Shown here: positions 43,860 to 54,427 of the stretch, one piece after another
How positions within the stretch are numbered: position 1 is the stretch's first letter
Layout of the letters: each line of letters starts with the position of its first letter
Assembly: GCA_009760885.1 (NCBI GenBank)
Contig: CM019693.1
Location: 47,436,751 to 47,500,750, forward strand
Direction: 5' to 3'
From: Achatina immaculata
Lineage: Eukaryota > Mollusca > Gastropoda > Stylommatophora > Achatinidae
Length of the DNA: 64,000 nucleotides
Notes under the pieces: model-generated
The model's input: only the letters and a program-made list of their open reading frames with translations
Told to the model about the DNA's origin: nothing
Database searches by the model: none
Position numbers and translations under genes: made by a program

Positions 43860-44060
43860 TCCGCTCTCTACGGTAGAGAGTTTCCTGTATATGCATAAAC
43901 AACTGTATCCAGCATATGGCTGTATCTAGCACATAAATGTATTCAGCATACAGTTGCATCTAGCATACAAACAATTGTATCTAGCATACAAACAACTGTA
44001 TCTAGCATTCAGCTGTATTCTGCATATAGCTGTATTAAGCATATAGTTGTATCTTACATC
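43860..44060. repeat. Satellite of about 20 bp (ATCYAGCATATA type)
   Basis: Diverged copies of GTATCTAGCATATAAACAAC. The same repeat reappears at 46,530-46,575, 47,076-47,330 and 48,900-49,110, so the LINE D and unclassified blocks between were inserted into one dispersed array. Confidence 0.8.
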
Positions 44061-44064
44061 TTAA

Positions 44065-44404
44065 ATCCATCCCGTGCCATTAAACGTCATATATGGTTCA
44101 CACCAGATCCAATACACCAACTACAAAGACATCAGCAAACCATCCTCTTCTGCCTAAGGACAGGCCACTGCAGACTAATAAGCCACCTACATCGACTTAA
44201 AATGTCTCACACAGACAAGTGTTCATGCGGCAGTGGAGTCCAGACTCCAGAACATATCCTTCAAGATTGCCCAGACCATGCAGAGCTGAGGCGTGAGACA
44301 TGACCAGAGGACACAAGCTTGGGGCTCCTGTCAGGATCTGGAGAGGACTGCGGGCTTTGCCACGTCCACAGGGATCAGGATCTGATGTGACCAACAACCT
44401 CGAA
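44065..44404 (+). pseudogene. C-terminal fragment of an RNase H-type LINE
   Basis: Plus-strand reading: HQQTILFCLRTGHCRLISHL, then HRLKMSHTDKCSCGSG and QTPEHILQDCPDHAELRRE. The C-x-C with His/Cys spacing after a TGH block is the zinc-binding C-terminus that follows RNase H in Jockey/I-like LINEs. No frame break is visible across about 90 codons. It is cut at the right by the 3' end of LINE D. Other parts of a similar LINE lie at 61.5-63.3 kb. Confidence 0.7.
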
Positions 44405-46525
44405 CGCAGAAGAAAAAGAAGACATAGGGCTCGCAGTTTGCAAAGTTTTCCTGTTCTCAGCGAGTCTTTCAACTTTATCAAGGGATGTTATGCCCACTAA
44501 ACTGGCTTCTCTTAACAATGTCCTCTTTAGAGTTTCACGTGGTCGACCTCTTTTTCTTCTACCTGTTGTGCTCCAATTGACAGCTTGTTTTGGTATTCTC
44601 TGATTGTTTCTTCTCATCACATGGCTTACATATTTCAATCTTCTTTTTCTGATCACTTATGAGACAGGATGTTGCTTGTTCATCTGTCTTATCTCTGCGT
44701 TGTTCTTGAATTTGCTCCACTTTATACCAAGTATTTTCCTTAGGCATTTGTTTTCAAAAGAGTCTAATTTCTTTAGTTGATTTCCAGCTTTCACATGCAT
44801 AAATGCGGGTGGATATTACATTTGAATTAAATAATCTTAACTTGGTTTTTGTGCTTATAACTTTTGAATGCCATATGTTCTCAAGATTTTTGAAGGACAG
44901 TGTTGCTTTTGCAATTCTAATTCTAACTTCCTTCCTGACATCACCATCCTGGTCTATGTAGCTGCCAATCAATCAATCATTTGCATGTCCCTTGCGGAAC
45001 TTTGTCTCCCAAACAGCACTCCTGTAGGCCTCTCGGTTGTGAGCAAGATGGCCTGCTGCTGCGGCATCCATTTGCAGATCGTCAAGTCTTGCAGCCATTT
45101 TCATTTTGGTCTTCCTCTTTTTCTTTTTCCCATTACGTATCCTTCCAATATGTAGCTGCCAAGGTATGCAAATTGGTTTACTTCATCAACAACTGTTCTT
45201 TCTATGTATAGTTTTCCTTCTTGATTAATGAGAACTTTCATTATTTTTGTTTTGTCTTTGTTAATTTCAAGACCTATTTTGCTAGCCAAAGAAGACAGGG
45301 AATCTGTTTTTTTTCTGCATTGATTTCACATTGTCTCTGACAAGAGTTACGTCATCAGCAAAATCAAGATCTTCTATTTGGCTCCCATGTACCCAATCAA
45401 TGCCAGTTTTACCTGTACAGCATATTTTCATTATAAAGTCTATGGCAATTCCAAAAACCAATGGATATAATATACATCCTTGTTTCACGCCTGTTTCAAT
45501 TTGAAACCATTCGCTCATTCCTTCTTTTGTCTTGGCTGCACAAACATATCCATTGTAGAGATCTCTAATGATGTTGACAATTTAAGACGGTATTCCATAT
45601 AGTCTTAAAATTCTCCACAATGAATCTCTGTGTATGCTATCAAATGCTTTTTTAAAGTATATGAAGTTCAGGATTAATGGTTTCTGTTTTTCAATGTGTT
45701 CTTCAAGTATTATTTTTAGAATAAATATCTAGTCGAGACAGCTTCTCCCTTTTCAAAATCCTGCCTGTTCTTCTCTCACTGCAGTATCCATTACATCCTT
45801 AATTCTCTTCAGAATCACTTTACAAAACACCTTTGACACAACTGATAGTAAGGTTACATCCCTCCAGTTACTGCAGTCACTGAGGTTGCCTTTTTTGGGT
45901 ATTTTAACAATGATTCCCTTTTTCCATGTGGAAGGGACTTTTTCTTCTTTCCAAATTTTATCAAACATTCTTTGTAGTTGGCTCATGTTGTCACTGTTAA
46001 TAGTTTTTAACATCTCGACTGTTACTTCATCTTCACCTGCAGCTTTGTTGTTAGCCATTAGATTCACTGCTGTCTCAGTTTCATTAAGTGTAACTTCATC
46101 TAAGTCGACATTTAGTTGTGGGACTGGTAAATCAGTTTCAAGATTTATTTATTCATTTGGGTGTGGTCAATTAAGTATTTCTTGGAAGTGTTCGGCCCAT
46201 CTTTGCTTTTGGTCTTTACTTGATGTTAATAGGTTGCCTGTTTTGCTAAAGACTGGTCTTTCTCTGGATATATAGCACCTGTTAGCTTCTTCTGTATGTT
46301 ATATAGAGTTTTGTTGTCTCCAGTTTTTGCTGCATTTTCTGCTTCTTTTGCCATATTGTCAATATATTCTCTTTTGTCTCTTCTAGCTGAACTTTTTACT
46401 TTATTGTCTAGTTCTTTGTATGTTGCTTTTGCCAAAACTTTTCCAAGATCTGTCTTTACATTAAACATGGCTAACTTGGCTGCTCTTCCTTCATGTTATG
46501 TATTTCCATGTGTTATCTGATATCC
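44405..46525 (-). pseudogene. LINE family D, pre-RT to C-terminus, broken
   Basis: In coding order from 46,468: KTDLGKVLAKATYKELDNK, EAENAAKTGDNKTLY, a frame break, NKAAGEDEVTVEMLK, KKGNLSDCSNWRDVTLL, REEQAGF, a break through the motif A region (45,600-45,750; degraded), IETGVKQGCILYPLVF (motif B), IEDLDFADDVTLV (motif C intact), KIGLEINKDKTKIMK and FAYLGSYI, the nested LINE C tail, KAT-LSFKNLENIWHSK, RIYACESWKSTKE, a break, and RKRRLKYVSHVMRR and GRRKRGRPRETLKR. It ends at an AAG-rich tail (GCAGAAGAAAAAGAAGAC). It is of RTE/BovB or family A type. The endonuclease is absent. Confidence 0.85.
44969..45148 (-). mobile_element. LINE family C 3' tail nested in LINE D, 14-bp TSD
   Basis: TATGTAGCTGCCAA at 44,955-44,968 and 45,149-45,162, splitting the FAYLGSYI block of LINE D. 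The insert starts TCAATCAATCATTTGCATGT and is about 180 bp long. Confidence 0.9.
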
Positions 46526-46574
46526 ATGCTTTTCTACTATAGTTGTATCTAGCATATAGTTGTTTCTAGCATAT

Positions 46575-47075
46575 AAACAACGTTCAAAAATCTTGAGAAC
46601 ATATGGTACTCAAAGGTTATAAGCACAAAAACCAAGCTAAAATTATTCAATTCAAATGTGATATCCACTCTCATTTATGCATGCAAAAGCTGGAAAACAA
46701 CTAAAGAAACAGACAAGAAATTAGACTCTTTTGAAAACAAATGCCTCAGGAAAATACTCTGCATAAAGTGGAACAAATTCAAGAACAACAACCTGTCTCA
46801 TGGATGATCAGAAAAAGGAGATGGGCATATATCAGTCAGTGATGAGAAGGATCAGTCAGAAAATCCCAAAACAAGCTATCAAGTGGAGCACAACAGACCT
46901 AATAAAAAGAGGTCAACTACGGGAAAACTCTAAAGAGGAAATTGTTAAGAGAGGCCAAACTAGTATGCATAACATCCCTTGATGAGGCTGAAAAGCTCAC
47001 CAAAAACAGGAAAACTTGGTGAACTACCATGCGAGCCATATGTGATGTTTAATGGTATGGGACGTATGTAAGAAA
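46575..47075 (+). mobile_element. LINE family D 3' fragment
   Basis: Plus-strand C-terminal part of family D: NLENIWYSKVISTKTK, STLIYACKSWKTTKETDK, CLRKILCIKWN, then RRMGIYQSVMRR-type and KRGQLRENSKEE, with shifts. It ends near 47,075 in AAGAAAAAAG. Short blocks of the 20-bp satellite flank it on both sides (46,530-46,575 and 47,076-47,330). Confidence 0.8.
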
Positions 47076-47330
47076 AAAGCATATAAAACAACTATATCCA
47101 GCATATAGTTGTATCTAGCATATAAAACAACTGTATCCATCATATAGTTGTATCTAGCGTATAAACAACTGTATCCGGCACATAGTTGCATCTAGCATAT
47201 AAACAATGTATCCAGCAAATTAAACAAATGTAGTGAGCACATAAATAAGTATATCAAATTTATAGCTGTATCCTGGAAATAAACAAATGTAATTAGTAAG
47301 TAGCAGTAACCAGCACATGAATAAGTGTAT
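47076..47330. repeat. Satellite of about 20 bp, continuation
   Basis: Diverged copies of TGTATCCAGCATATAGTTG, TATCTAGCATATAAACAAC and similar. Confidence 0.8.
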
Positions 47331-48895
47331 CCTGCATAGGTCCTAAGGACTGTTATGGCCAGAGGTGGGGTGAGGGATACACTCTCCATTCCTATTAAAT
47401 GTCTCGAAGGTGTGCATCTCAAATAGCCTCTGACAGTCCAAGTCCAGCTCCTGGCCTTCTCGTGGTGGAACTGTTTAAACTGAAAGGAGAAGGGGCGAAA
47501 GACGAACATCTGGTGCATGAAAACCAGATGCTTTCGGGTAGATGAGACTCATTAGTCTTGGTTGGTAGCTCAGCTACGAGAAGGGAAGCTGCTCGCTGCT
47601 GGCAAGATTCTTCAGCTGCCATGGGTGAGATGAAACTCCTCCTGGCCAATGAAGAAAAATGCGATTAGGGTTGCTGCGCAGCGCCATCGTGGAAAAGGTG
47701 ATGGAAACGATTAAGTGAAGTGGCCAGTAGCCTCATGATCAGGGCTACTCATATCACAGCACCTCTGCTCTCAAAGCTGGCCACATCTATATACACCCAT
47801 ACTGGCTCAATGCCTAAACCAGCTTAACCCAGGGTTAAACTAAGACTCTGCTGGCAAGATTCTTCAGCTGCTGTGCGTGGGGTGAAATTCCTCCTGGCCA
47901 ATGAAGAAAAATGCGATTAGGGTTGCCGTGCTGCACCACTAAGGAAAAGGTGATGGAAATGATTAAGTGAAGTTTAATCAGTATGGCAAGTAGACTCGCG
48001 GTGAGGGCTACTCATACCACGGCACTTCTGCTCTAGAGGCCAACCACATCCTATATACACCCATACTGGGGCAATATGCCTAAACTGGCTTAACTTAATT
48101 TCTTATCTTTTACTTTGAATGTGATAGTTTATCTTACTCTTTTTTTATGTTTTTTTCCTAATGTAATTTGTATACTTGTATTAAACTGAGTCTGTGGGAA
48201 GAATGAAAGATGGAGTGACAAAGGGCAGAATGTAAGATGGGCATGCGTGCCCAATTCTTTACCCTTTAAAAATAAAGATTCACTCATTCATTCATAACTC
48301 AGAGGTGAAACTTGATGGCTACGCATAACACGGTACCTCTGCTCTAGATCAGTCATGTCCTATATACACCCATACTGGGATAATACGCCTAAACCGGCTT
48401 AACCCAGGGGTGAAACTCACTAGTGGCGAGGATTCATCCTCCCTGACAAAAGCTCTGTCCTGTTCACCACCAGGAAGGGTAGCGGCCACGACTACAAAAT
48501 GCTGAAGTCAGAGCCACTGGACCAGTGCAGTCTAGATAGGCAACCACCTCTCACCAGACGGGGATGTATTTTATCCAAATCATGCTGAGGTTTTCTGGTA
48601 AGAAAGTCCAACCCTAGGCTGGATGGGCAACCACCTCTTACCCAGCGGGGATGCACTGATATCCTAAACACGTCGAGGTTTTCCAGTGAGAAAGTCCAAC
48701 TCTAGACTAAACTGGTGCAACGAAAACCACAGTGTCATGCAATGCCACTTCTGTGACCCACCGAGAATATAGGCCCAAGCCCCATGATGCTCTGAGCCTC
48801 CATCCTAAATGAGACTATCGCGAGAACCACAGGAGTAAATTCAGTAGGATCACAGGGCGATCTTGGTAGTAGAAGTGAACAAAGAAGAATAAGAA
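47331..48895. other. Unclassified moderately GC-rich block with internal direct repeats
   Basis: About 1.5 kb unlike the AT-rich surroundings. A segment of about 257 bp occurs twice in tandem (47,595-47,850 and 47,852-48,110; both contain CCTCCTGGCCAATGAAGAAA and ATGCGATTAGGGTTGC). Its end, TATATACACCCATACTGG through to GGCTTAACCCAGGG, occurs a third time at 48,355-48,420. A second pair, GGCAACCACCTCT...CGGGGATG, lies at 48,540 and 48,628. There are no long frames. It may be a LINE 5' UTR or a non-autonomous element. Between 48,094 and 48,295 a short insert ends AATAAAGATTCACTCATTCA, probably a LINE 3' end. Confidence 0.5.
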
Positions 48896-48899
48896 GTAG

Positions 48900-49110
48900 C
48901 CTGCATATTCAGCACATAATACAGCTTATAGTAACTTATGACTGTATCCAGCACACAAACATTGTATCCATCACGTATACAACTGAATTCAGCATATAAT
49001 TAATTGTATCCAGCACACAAACAATTGTATCCACAAATGTAACCAGCATTTAGTTTTATCCGGGATATAAACATCTGTATCCAACACAAACGATTGATTC
49101 AGCATTGTTG
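48900..49110. repeat. Satellite of about 20 bp, last block
   Basis: Copies of TTGTATCCAGCACACAAACA and AACTGAATTCAGCATATAAT. Confidence 0.75.
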
Positions 49111-49289
49111 TAGTACAGGTAGACTATACAAAATGCAGAAAATGCTTTACTGCAGACAATTCCCTATGTCATCAGATTAAGGACCCACTTTCAGACAAGT
49201 GTTTTGGCCCGATAACTGACATGCTCTGGGCCATGACTTCCAGGGCTCGGTAAGTTGTTTTTTTTTTTCTGTTTCTGGACTTGAATCAC

Positions 49290-49799
49290 CTACTCCTGTG
49301 TGACATAGAATCTTGAAACACATCTTAGATGATCTGTTACACAGGACTAGTGTTAGAAGTGATATCTCCTGTGTGACAGAATTTTGAAACATATCTCAGC
49401 TACTCTGTCACACAGGACCAGTGATAGAAGTGACATCTCCTGTGTGATATAGAATCTTGAAACACATCTTAGATAATCTGTCACACAGTACTAGTGATAG
49501 AATTGACATCTCCTGTGTGATATAGAATCTTGAAACACATCTTAGATAATCTGTCACACAGTACTAGTGTTAGAAGTGGCATCTCCTGTGTGACATAGAA
49601 TTTTGAAACATCCCAGCTACTCTGTCACACAGGACTAGTTTTAGAAGTGACATCTACCATGTGACACGAATACTGAAACACATCTTATCTACTCTGCCAC
49701 ACAGGGCTGGTGTTAGAAGTGACATCTCCTGTGTGACACAGAATCTTGAAACGTATCTTAGCTACTCTGTCACACAGGACTAGTGTTAGAAGTGATAAC
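49290..49799. repeat. 73-bp minisatellite, about 7 copies
   Basis: The unit contains AGAAGTGACATCTCCTGTGT, GACATAGAATCTTGAAACAC and TCTGTCACACAGGACTAGTG. It is interrupted on the right by LINE B at 49,811. Confidence 0.95.
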
Positions 49800-49819
49800 T
49801 TAAGCTATCAAAATCACCA

Positions 49820-51985
49820 TCATGTGCCGTGCCAACTGGTGTTGTCTATTATGCTTCTCCAGAGTACACGATCCCTCATGCAGGCCATCACCTCAGTTGG
49901 TGATCTTCTCTCACACCATCCTGTCAGACTGTCCCGTATCATTTCTATTGGTCTTCCTCTTGATCCTCTCTCCTCTATTTTTCCTGTTGTTATAATGTTT
50001 TCAATGCCCCCTCTCTAATTATTGTATGTCCTGTGAAAGTACATTGTCTCTCTTACGTTTTTGACAGGATTTTTTTGTCTCTCCAGCTATTCTCACACAT
50101 TCTTCATTAGTTATTTTTGCTGTCCAGGGAATTCGCAACTTCCTTCTAATAAACCACATTTCTGCTGCTTTCTTTTTTTGTGCAGACCTGCCTATTGTCC
50201 ATGATTCACTTCCATATAACAAGATAGGTTCAATATAGCATTTTAGGACTCGTTTTCTAACATTCATTGATAATACGTTTCTCATTCTCTGAAATGCTGT
50301 CTTTACTTGGCCTATTCTGTTCCTAATTTCTGTTCTGCATTTCCCATCTAAGTTATTGCTGCTCCAAGACATCTGAATTTCTGCACCTGCTTTAGAATAG
50401 TTCCATAGTTTTGGTGCTTAAAGTAAAGCCTTTCTGTTTACTTCCTTTAGTGACTTTATCCAAGAGTTTGCAGGTCTTGTTGGTTCTCAGCTATCAGTAA
50501 TGTGTCATCAGCATACTGAAGGTTGTTAATATTGTATCCTCCAATTTTTATGCCTGGTTCTGAGATGATTGTTCTTAGATTATTCTCGGTGTACAGAGAA
50601 AAAAGGTCTGGAGATAGTACACATCCCCGTCGCACCCCTTGTTTTATAGGTTGATATTTTCCAGTTCTATTTTCAACTCGAATTGCTGCTTCTTGTTGCC
50701 AGTATAGATGTTTTACAATCCTCAGGTCTTTGCAGTCCATACTGATGTCTTCAAGCATTTTAATAATTTCATTATGTTTCACATTGTCAAATGCCTTGGT
50801 GTAATCAATGAAGCATAAGTAGAGATCTTTCTGTACATCTAAAGCTCTTTCTGTTAGTGTTTGTAAAGCATAAATGCCATTGTGTGTTCCCTTTCCTTCA
50901 ACAAATCCAAACTGTTCATCTGCTATTTCCATTTCCTTGTTCTTCTCATAATGATTCTCAGAAGTAGCTTCGTTGTGTGACATGAGAGGTTGATAGTCCA
51001 GTGGTCATCACATTCCTTTGCACCTGGTTTCTTTGGTAGTGCTATAAACGTGGATTTAAGCAGGTCACTGGGAATATAACCACTGTTGTAAATGTCATTC
51101 AGTAACTTGGTTATTATTTTTATTCATATCTCCTCTAGCGCCTCTATTTCTTCTATTGTTATATTATCAGACCCAGTCGCTTTTCTTTTCTGATGGCATC
51201 TATGATTTCATCTTCAAGTATTGGTGGTTCATCACAGTTTTCAGTGTTGGTGTTAATTCTGGTCTTTCTCCTCCATACAGCTCACTGATGTACTCTGTCC
51301 ACCTGTCCACAATGTCTTCTTTTCCCATTAACATTTTACCTTCTTTCGATTTCAGGCATCCTGTGGTATATTTTGTTTTCCTGCCTGTGAGTTCATTAAT
51401 TTGTTTGTGCATGTTTTTGCTGTCTTTATTATGTGAGTCCTCTATTTGTCTGCACTGTTCATTTAACCATACTTCCTTTGCTTCTCTGCATTTGTGTCTT
51501 ATTTCTTTATTTATTTTGCCATATTTTTCTTGGTCATTTTTACTCCTCCTCCTTTTGTCCATCAGTCCTAAGATGTCGTCTGTCATCCATTTATTTTTAG
51601 GGCCTTGTATTTTTGGTGGTATTATCTCCTTAACAGTTTGATGAATAGAATCTCTTAACAGTGCCCACTGTTCATCTATACTATTTATCTTTGCTATTGC
51701 ATTGTATCTATTTGTTATATTAACTCTGTATTGTTCTCGCAGTTCTTGGTCATTTTTAAGGAGTTCTGTATTCAGTTTGATGTTTCTCATTTTTCTGCAT
51801 GCTTCCTTTAGCTTTGTTATAATTTTTCCACAGAGTGGGTCATGGTCACTATTGCAGTCAGCTCCCGGCATGGTTTTTGTTGTCAGTAATGCATTCAGGA
51901 ACTGTCTGTTGATTAATATGTAGTCTATCTAGTTAAAAGTTTTTTTTGTCTGGGCTGCACCACGTTGCCAGTCTTCAGGGATTTA
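49820..51985 (-). pseudogene. LINE family B: endonuclease end, RT and C-terminal domain, broken
   Basis: In coding order from the right: IDYILINRQFLNALL and GADCNSDHDPLCGKI (end of the AP endonuclease, with SDH), the linker with KNKWMTDDILGLMDKRR and LTGRKTKYTTGCL, a break, then RT: EQFGFVEGKGTHNGIYALQ, motif A FIDYTKAFDNV, motif B GVRRGCVLSPDLFSLY, motif C LQYADDTLLIAEN, a break, and the C-terminal domain (EPILLYGSESWTIGRS, AAEMWFIRRKLRIPWTAK). It is of RTE/BovB type with intact catalytic motifs but several frame breaks. The same family ends the window at 63,407-64,000. Confidence 0.85.
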
Positions 51986-51990
51986 AGCTA

Positions 51991-53511
51991 TACTGTTAAA
52001 AAAAAAGACAGGCAACAAATACGATGTTGCGATTTAAACTGAAGTCTGGTGATCAGACAAAGGCAAATTGCCTGAAACATTCACTTGGACATCAACTTCA
52101 CATGCTGACCTGAATAGTACTCAGCAAATGATTCATGAGCACAGAAAAGCAACACTAGTCAAAACAGCATTTTTGACGATAACTCATGACAGGTTCACGA
52201 GAATCCCGTGAGACTTACTGAACACAAAACTCACTGACCATGTTATTGAATGCCTATAAAAGATTAACACTCTTCAAATCAATTCATTTGAAAATTCAGT
52301 GCCCAAGTATAGCTCATCTCACTACAGAACGATGACTCATCATCATTGGATGTTTACAGACTGGAGAGTCACAAAGTGTGGTGGCCAGACAATTTAATGT
52401 GGTTAGAAGCACCATTAGTCGGCTTTGGAGATGATTTCAATAAACTGGCTCTGCTGCAGACTGGCCACACAGTGGAAGACCCATAGTCACAACTACTGCT
52501 AAAGACCGCTTCATAAAACTGGGTCACCTCAAGAACTGATTTGCATGTGCGTCATCAACAGTCCAGTCAATGACAGTAGCTCATCGAATGACAGATCAAA
52601 TGGTCAGGGACCAGCTGCACGGCCCTGGTCTTTGGGCTAGAAGACCCTACAGAGGTCCTGTTCTTACGGACTGGCATCACCAGAAACGACTGCAGCGGGC
52701 AAACCAGCATTGTCAATGGACTGTTGTAAATGATTGGAGAAGGGTTTGGTTTAGTGATGAATCATTTTTTCTGCTCCAGCGATATGATAGACGGAGAAGA
52801 GTTTACCACAGAGTCCATGAGTGCTACGCACAGAACTGCGTGGATGAGGCTCCTCTACATGGTGGTGGAGGTGTACTGGTGTAGGGGACGATCAACCTCA
52901 TGGAAAGAAGTGACCTGGTGCAAATTGAAGGACGCCTGAATGCTCAACGATACGTCGCTGAAATTCTTCATCCTCATGTCCTTTCACTTCTGGCTGCACC
53001 AGGGTTGATTTTTTCAGCAGGATAACGCTCGATCTCATGTGGCACAACTCACCACCCAGTTCCTCACTGACAACAACGTCAAGACCATTCCGTGGCCATC
53101 CATGTCATCAGACATGAACCCAACAGAACACTTATGGGATGAACTCATCAGACAAGTCCACCAGCGAGATGTGGCACCAACCAATCTCCGACATTTGTCA
53201 CTTGCACCACAGGAAGAGTGGGCAGGCATCCCACAACAACAGATCCAACGGCTAATCGGATCCATGTCAAGAAGATGTCGTTCTCTGATACAGGCCAGAG
53301 GAGGCCATACACCTTACTGAAACGGAGGCCTCAGCCGCAAAGAATAAAAGTTCAAACCAGATTTAATGAACATCATTTCACTGTTAAAGTTTTAAAATTT
53401 CTTCATGCCAAGACTGAAATATCAATTCCATAAAATAAAACTGCGATACAAGTTAGAAATTTGGTGTCTATTACGACTACAGCAGTGTTGCGTTTATTTG
53501 TTTGAACAGTA
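51991..53511 (+). mobile_element. Tc1-like DNA transposon, complete ends, TA target duplication
   Basis: Left end TACTGTTAAAAAAAAAG, right end complementary to TACTGTTCAAACAAATAA, flanked by TA (51,989-51,990 and 53,512-53,513). The inner parts of the terminal inverted repeats also match around GTTGCG. Length 1,521 bp, a usual size for Tc1 elements. It is inserted at the 5' edge of LINE B. Confidence 0.85.
52320..53320 (+). pseudogene. Tc1-like transposase (DD34E), several lesions
   Basis: HTH region: ESQSVVARQFNVVRSTISRL, then stops; HSGRPIVTTTAKDRFI (GRPR-like motif region); after another stop MTVAHRMTDQMVRDQLHGPG. Catalytic core: RRVWFSDESFFLLQ (first D), GGGGVLV followed by a stop where Trp-Gly would continue, VAEILHPHVL, a frameshift around 53,010-53,025 in the QDNARSH block (second D region, reads QDNA only if the shift is taken into account), and SDMNPTEHLWDEL with the final Glu. 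The C-terminus runs to 53,320. It cuts and pastes at TA in the intact state; this copy cannot encode a whole protein. At least three stops and one frameshift. Confidence 0.88.
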
Positions 53512-53789
53512 TATTTAAGTTATCACTGCTTATTGCACATGCTCCACAGCCAGCACAGCTGACTGTCAAGCAGTAATGAACATCTACATCCCATCTTTGT
53601 ACAGGCATGGATACTCATGTTAAGTGGGGTGGCTATGCTCATCTCCATAAGCTCAACTGTGGATTCATTATTCTTCCCCACTGTTAGTGAATGCCAAGAG
53701 CTTTTGGTAAAATATGTGACGGCGTAAGAAAGAAAGCTCAAACACTGAGAATTAAGTCTGCCCTGGCTAGACTACCGGCCTGGAAAACT

Positions 53790-53984
53790 TTATGTGTTTT
53801 TCTGTGCTTTGTAAATCTGATCACTGGAAGAAGAAGAACAGACAGGTGAGTCTGGAAGAAAGTATGCTTTCTTTTGAGCTTTCACTGACTGTATATAGAG
53901 ACATTTGCTGAAGATGTCATTTGACTGTTTGTGTAACTGATCTCTCAAACGTAATCCAGTCTCTTTTATGCATTCAATCTTCAT
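53790..53984 (-). pseudogene. Fragment of a third PLE lineage, GIY-YIG region
   Basis: The 64-residue frame contains CIKETGLRLRDQLHKQSNDI, aligning with the YIGETGLRLGDRFRQHLNDI block of PLE-1; then KAQKKAYFLPDSPV. The Gly of the signature is lost. No RT is found nearby. It lies just outside the PLE-4 insertion and is a separate, older fragment. The stretch 53,526-53,789 has nothing else recognisable. Confidence 0.6.
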
Positions 53985-54427
53985 ATATTACTGCACTGTA
54001 TTTAAAAAATGAACAATAATTAGCGTATAAGTATATAACTATACACGGAGCCACCGTGGTAAAGCTGTGATACCAAAATGTATAAACTAGGAAAAAAAAG
54101 TACAAACAGCTTTATTACTTAATAAGTACACAGATGTGACATTTCGAAGTAAGCTTTAATCATACAAAAACACACAGGACAGAGAGAGGAAATAAAGTAT
54201 AAATTCACATGAATGCTATGTTAAAAAAAAAAAAAATCAAATGAATAGAGCACTTAGCTGTAACTTGTAAGGATTTTTGTTTAAAAAATTAAATAAAATG
54301 AATAGAGCACTTACAAGTTACAGACAAATACTCTATTCACTTTATTTCCTTTTTTTTAAACATAGCATTCATGTGAATTTATACTTTTATCTCCTCTCTC
54401 TATTTCTTTGTCTTGTGTGTTTTTGTA

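Larger units (their letters stand above)
49811..53514 (-). mobile_element. LINE family B with nested Tc1, probable 11-bp TSD
   Basis: Left flank TTAAGCTATCA (49,800-49,810) and right flank TTAAGTTATCA (53,515-53,525), one mismatch. The LINE's (ATG)n tail at the left (CACCATCATGTGCC) is short. The Tc1 copy at 51,991-53,511 sits at the very 5' edge of the LINE, leaving only about 3 bp of LINE or flank beyond it, so the order is LINE B first, then Tc1. The LINE part alone is about 2.2 kb and 5'-truncated within the endonuclease. Confidence 0.75.
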
